The position numbers and the translations under genes were made by a program. 40,497 nt of DNA from an uncultured Oscillospiraceae bacterium (GTDB taxonomy: Bacteria > Bacillota > Clostridia > Oscillospirales > Oscillospiraceae): assembly GCA_900756575.1 (NCBI GenBank), contig CAAEKQ010000052.1, forward strand, positions 1 through 40,497. The letters run 5' to 3'. Below, piece by piece: positions 40,446-40,497 of the stretch. How positions within the stretch are numbered: the stretch's first letter is position 1; each line of letters starts with the position of its first letter. Under the pieces are notes generated by a model. The model did not search any database, had not been told where the DNA came from, and saw only the letters and a program-made list of their open reading frames with translations.

Positions 40446-40497
40446 ATGGAACTGAAGAAATGCGATGCTTGTGAAGTTGGGGAGCTATGTGGTAAGA
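40446..40497 (+). CDS. Possible start of a truncated Cys-rich ORF
   Basis: An ATG at 40446 opens a frame to the window edge (MELKKCDACEVGELCGK) with a CxxC and a third cysteine. The upstream site is weak (CGGG). It is too short to classify, and it is divergent from the flavoprotein gene. Confidence 0.3.
   Translation, partial: MELKKCDACEVGELCGK

Overview
The window looks like the chromosome of a strictly anaerobic, gut-type Firmicute of the class Clostridia, most likely near the Oscillospiraceae/Ruminococcaceae. This is inferred from strong GGAGG ribosome binding sites, frequent TTG and GTG starts, an oxygen-sensitive class III ribonucleotide reductase under NrdR-type boxes, a CarD-like regulator, and a GC-rich core interrupted by a visibly more AT-rich island. 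No species can be named from sequence alone.

Layout. (1) 1-7461: a type I-E CRISPR-Cas locus on the minus strand. cas3-cse1-cse2-cas7-cas5-cas6e form one operon behind a good sigma-A promoter, and the array starts 97 bp after cas6e and runs off the left edge. No cas1-cas2 lies in the usual slot. (2) 7620-12160: an accessory segment with a 56-residue membrane peptide, a serine recombinase with clustered inverted repeats at its promoter, a probable rolling-circle replication initiator, a candidate structured RNA, and a tyrosine integrase preceded by a translationally coupled 27-residue ORF. It abuts a tRNA-Thr/tRNA-Tyr operon, a classic integration neighbourhood. (3) 12440-19200: core genes: a PepD dipeptidase, the anaerobic ribonucleotide reductase cluster, and a CBS-domain family II pyrophosphatase. 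(4) 19306-23430: a potABCD polyamine transporter operon. (5) 23432-26821: a zinc-type ABC transporter operon (znuA-znuC-znuB) with an mscS channel as last gene. (6) 26898-29983: a stand-alone aconitase-family hydratase and a CarD-family regulator. (7) 30079-35240: a tight five-gene minus-strand operon (ATP-grasp ligase, transglutaminase fold, class I amidotransferase-like hydrolase, FemX-type ligase, alanine racemase). (8) 35262-40497: an acyltransferase-3 with its TetR regulator, an HtrA protease, and a ferredoxin-flavoprotein oxidoreductase.

Two regions stand out. First, the class III reductase is split. The large NrdD ends without its glycyl radical segment, which is encoded by a separate 53-codon ORF with its own ribosome binding site and promoter, overlapping nrdG. 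A 160-bp element with terminal inverted repeats sits exactly between the halves and supplies the -35 box of the downstream promoter. Second, the five-gene operon combines peptide-bond-forming, peptide-hydrolysing and racemising folds, and its transglutaminase-like member has alanine at the position of the catalytic cysteine. This looks like an uncharacterised peptide-synthesis or cell-wall peptide-modification pathway.

Gene starts were chosen by ribosome binding site and family N-terminus. All family assignments come from reading motifs, not from database searches.
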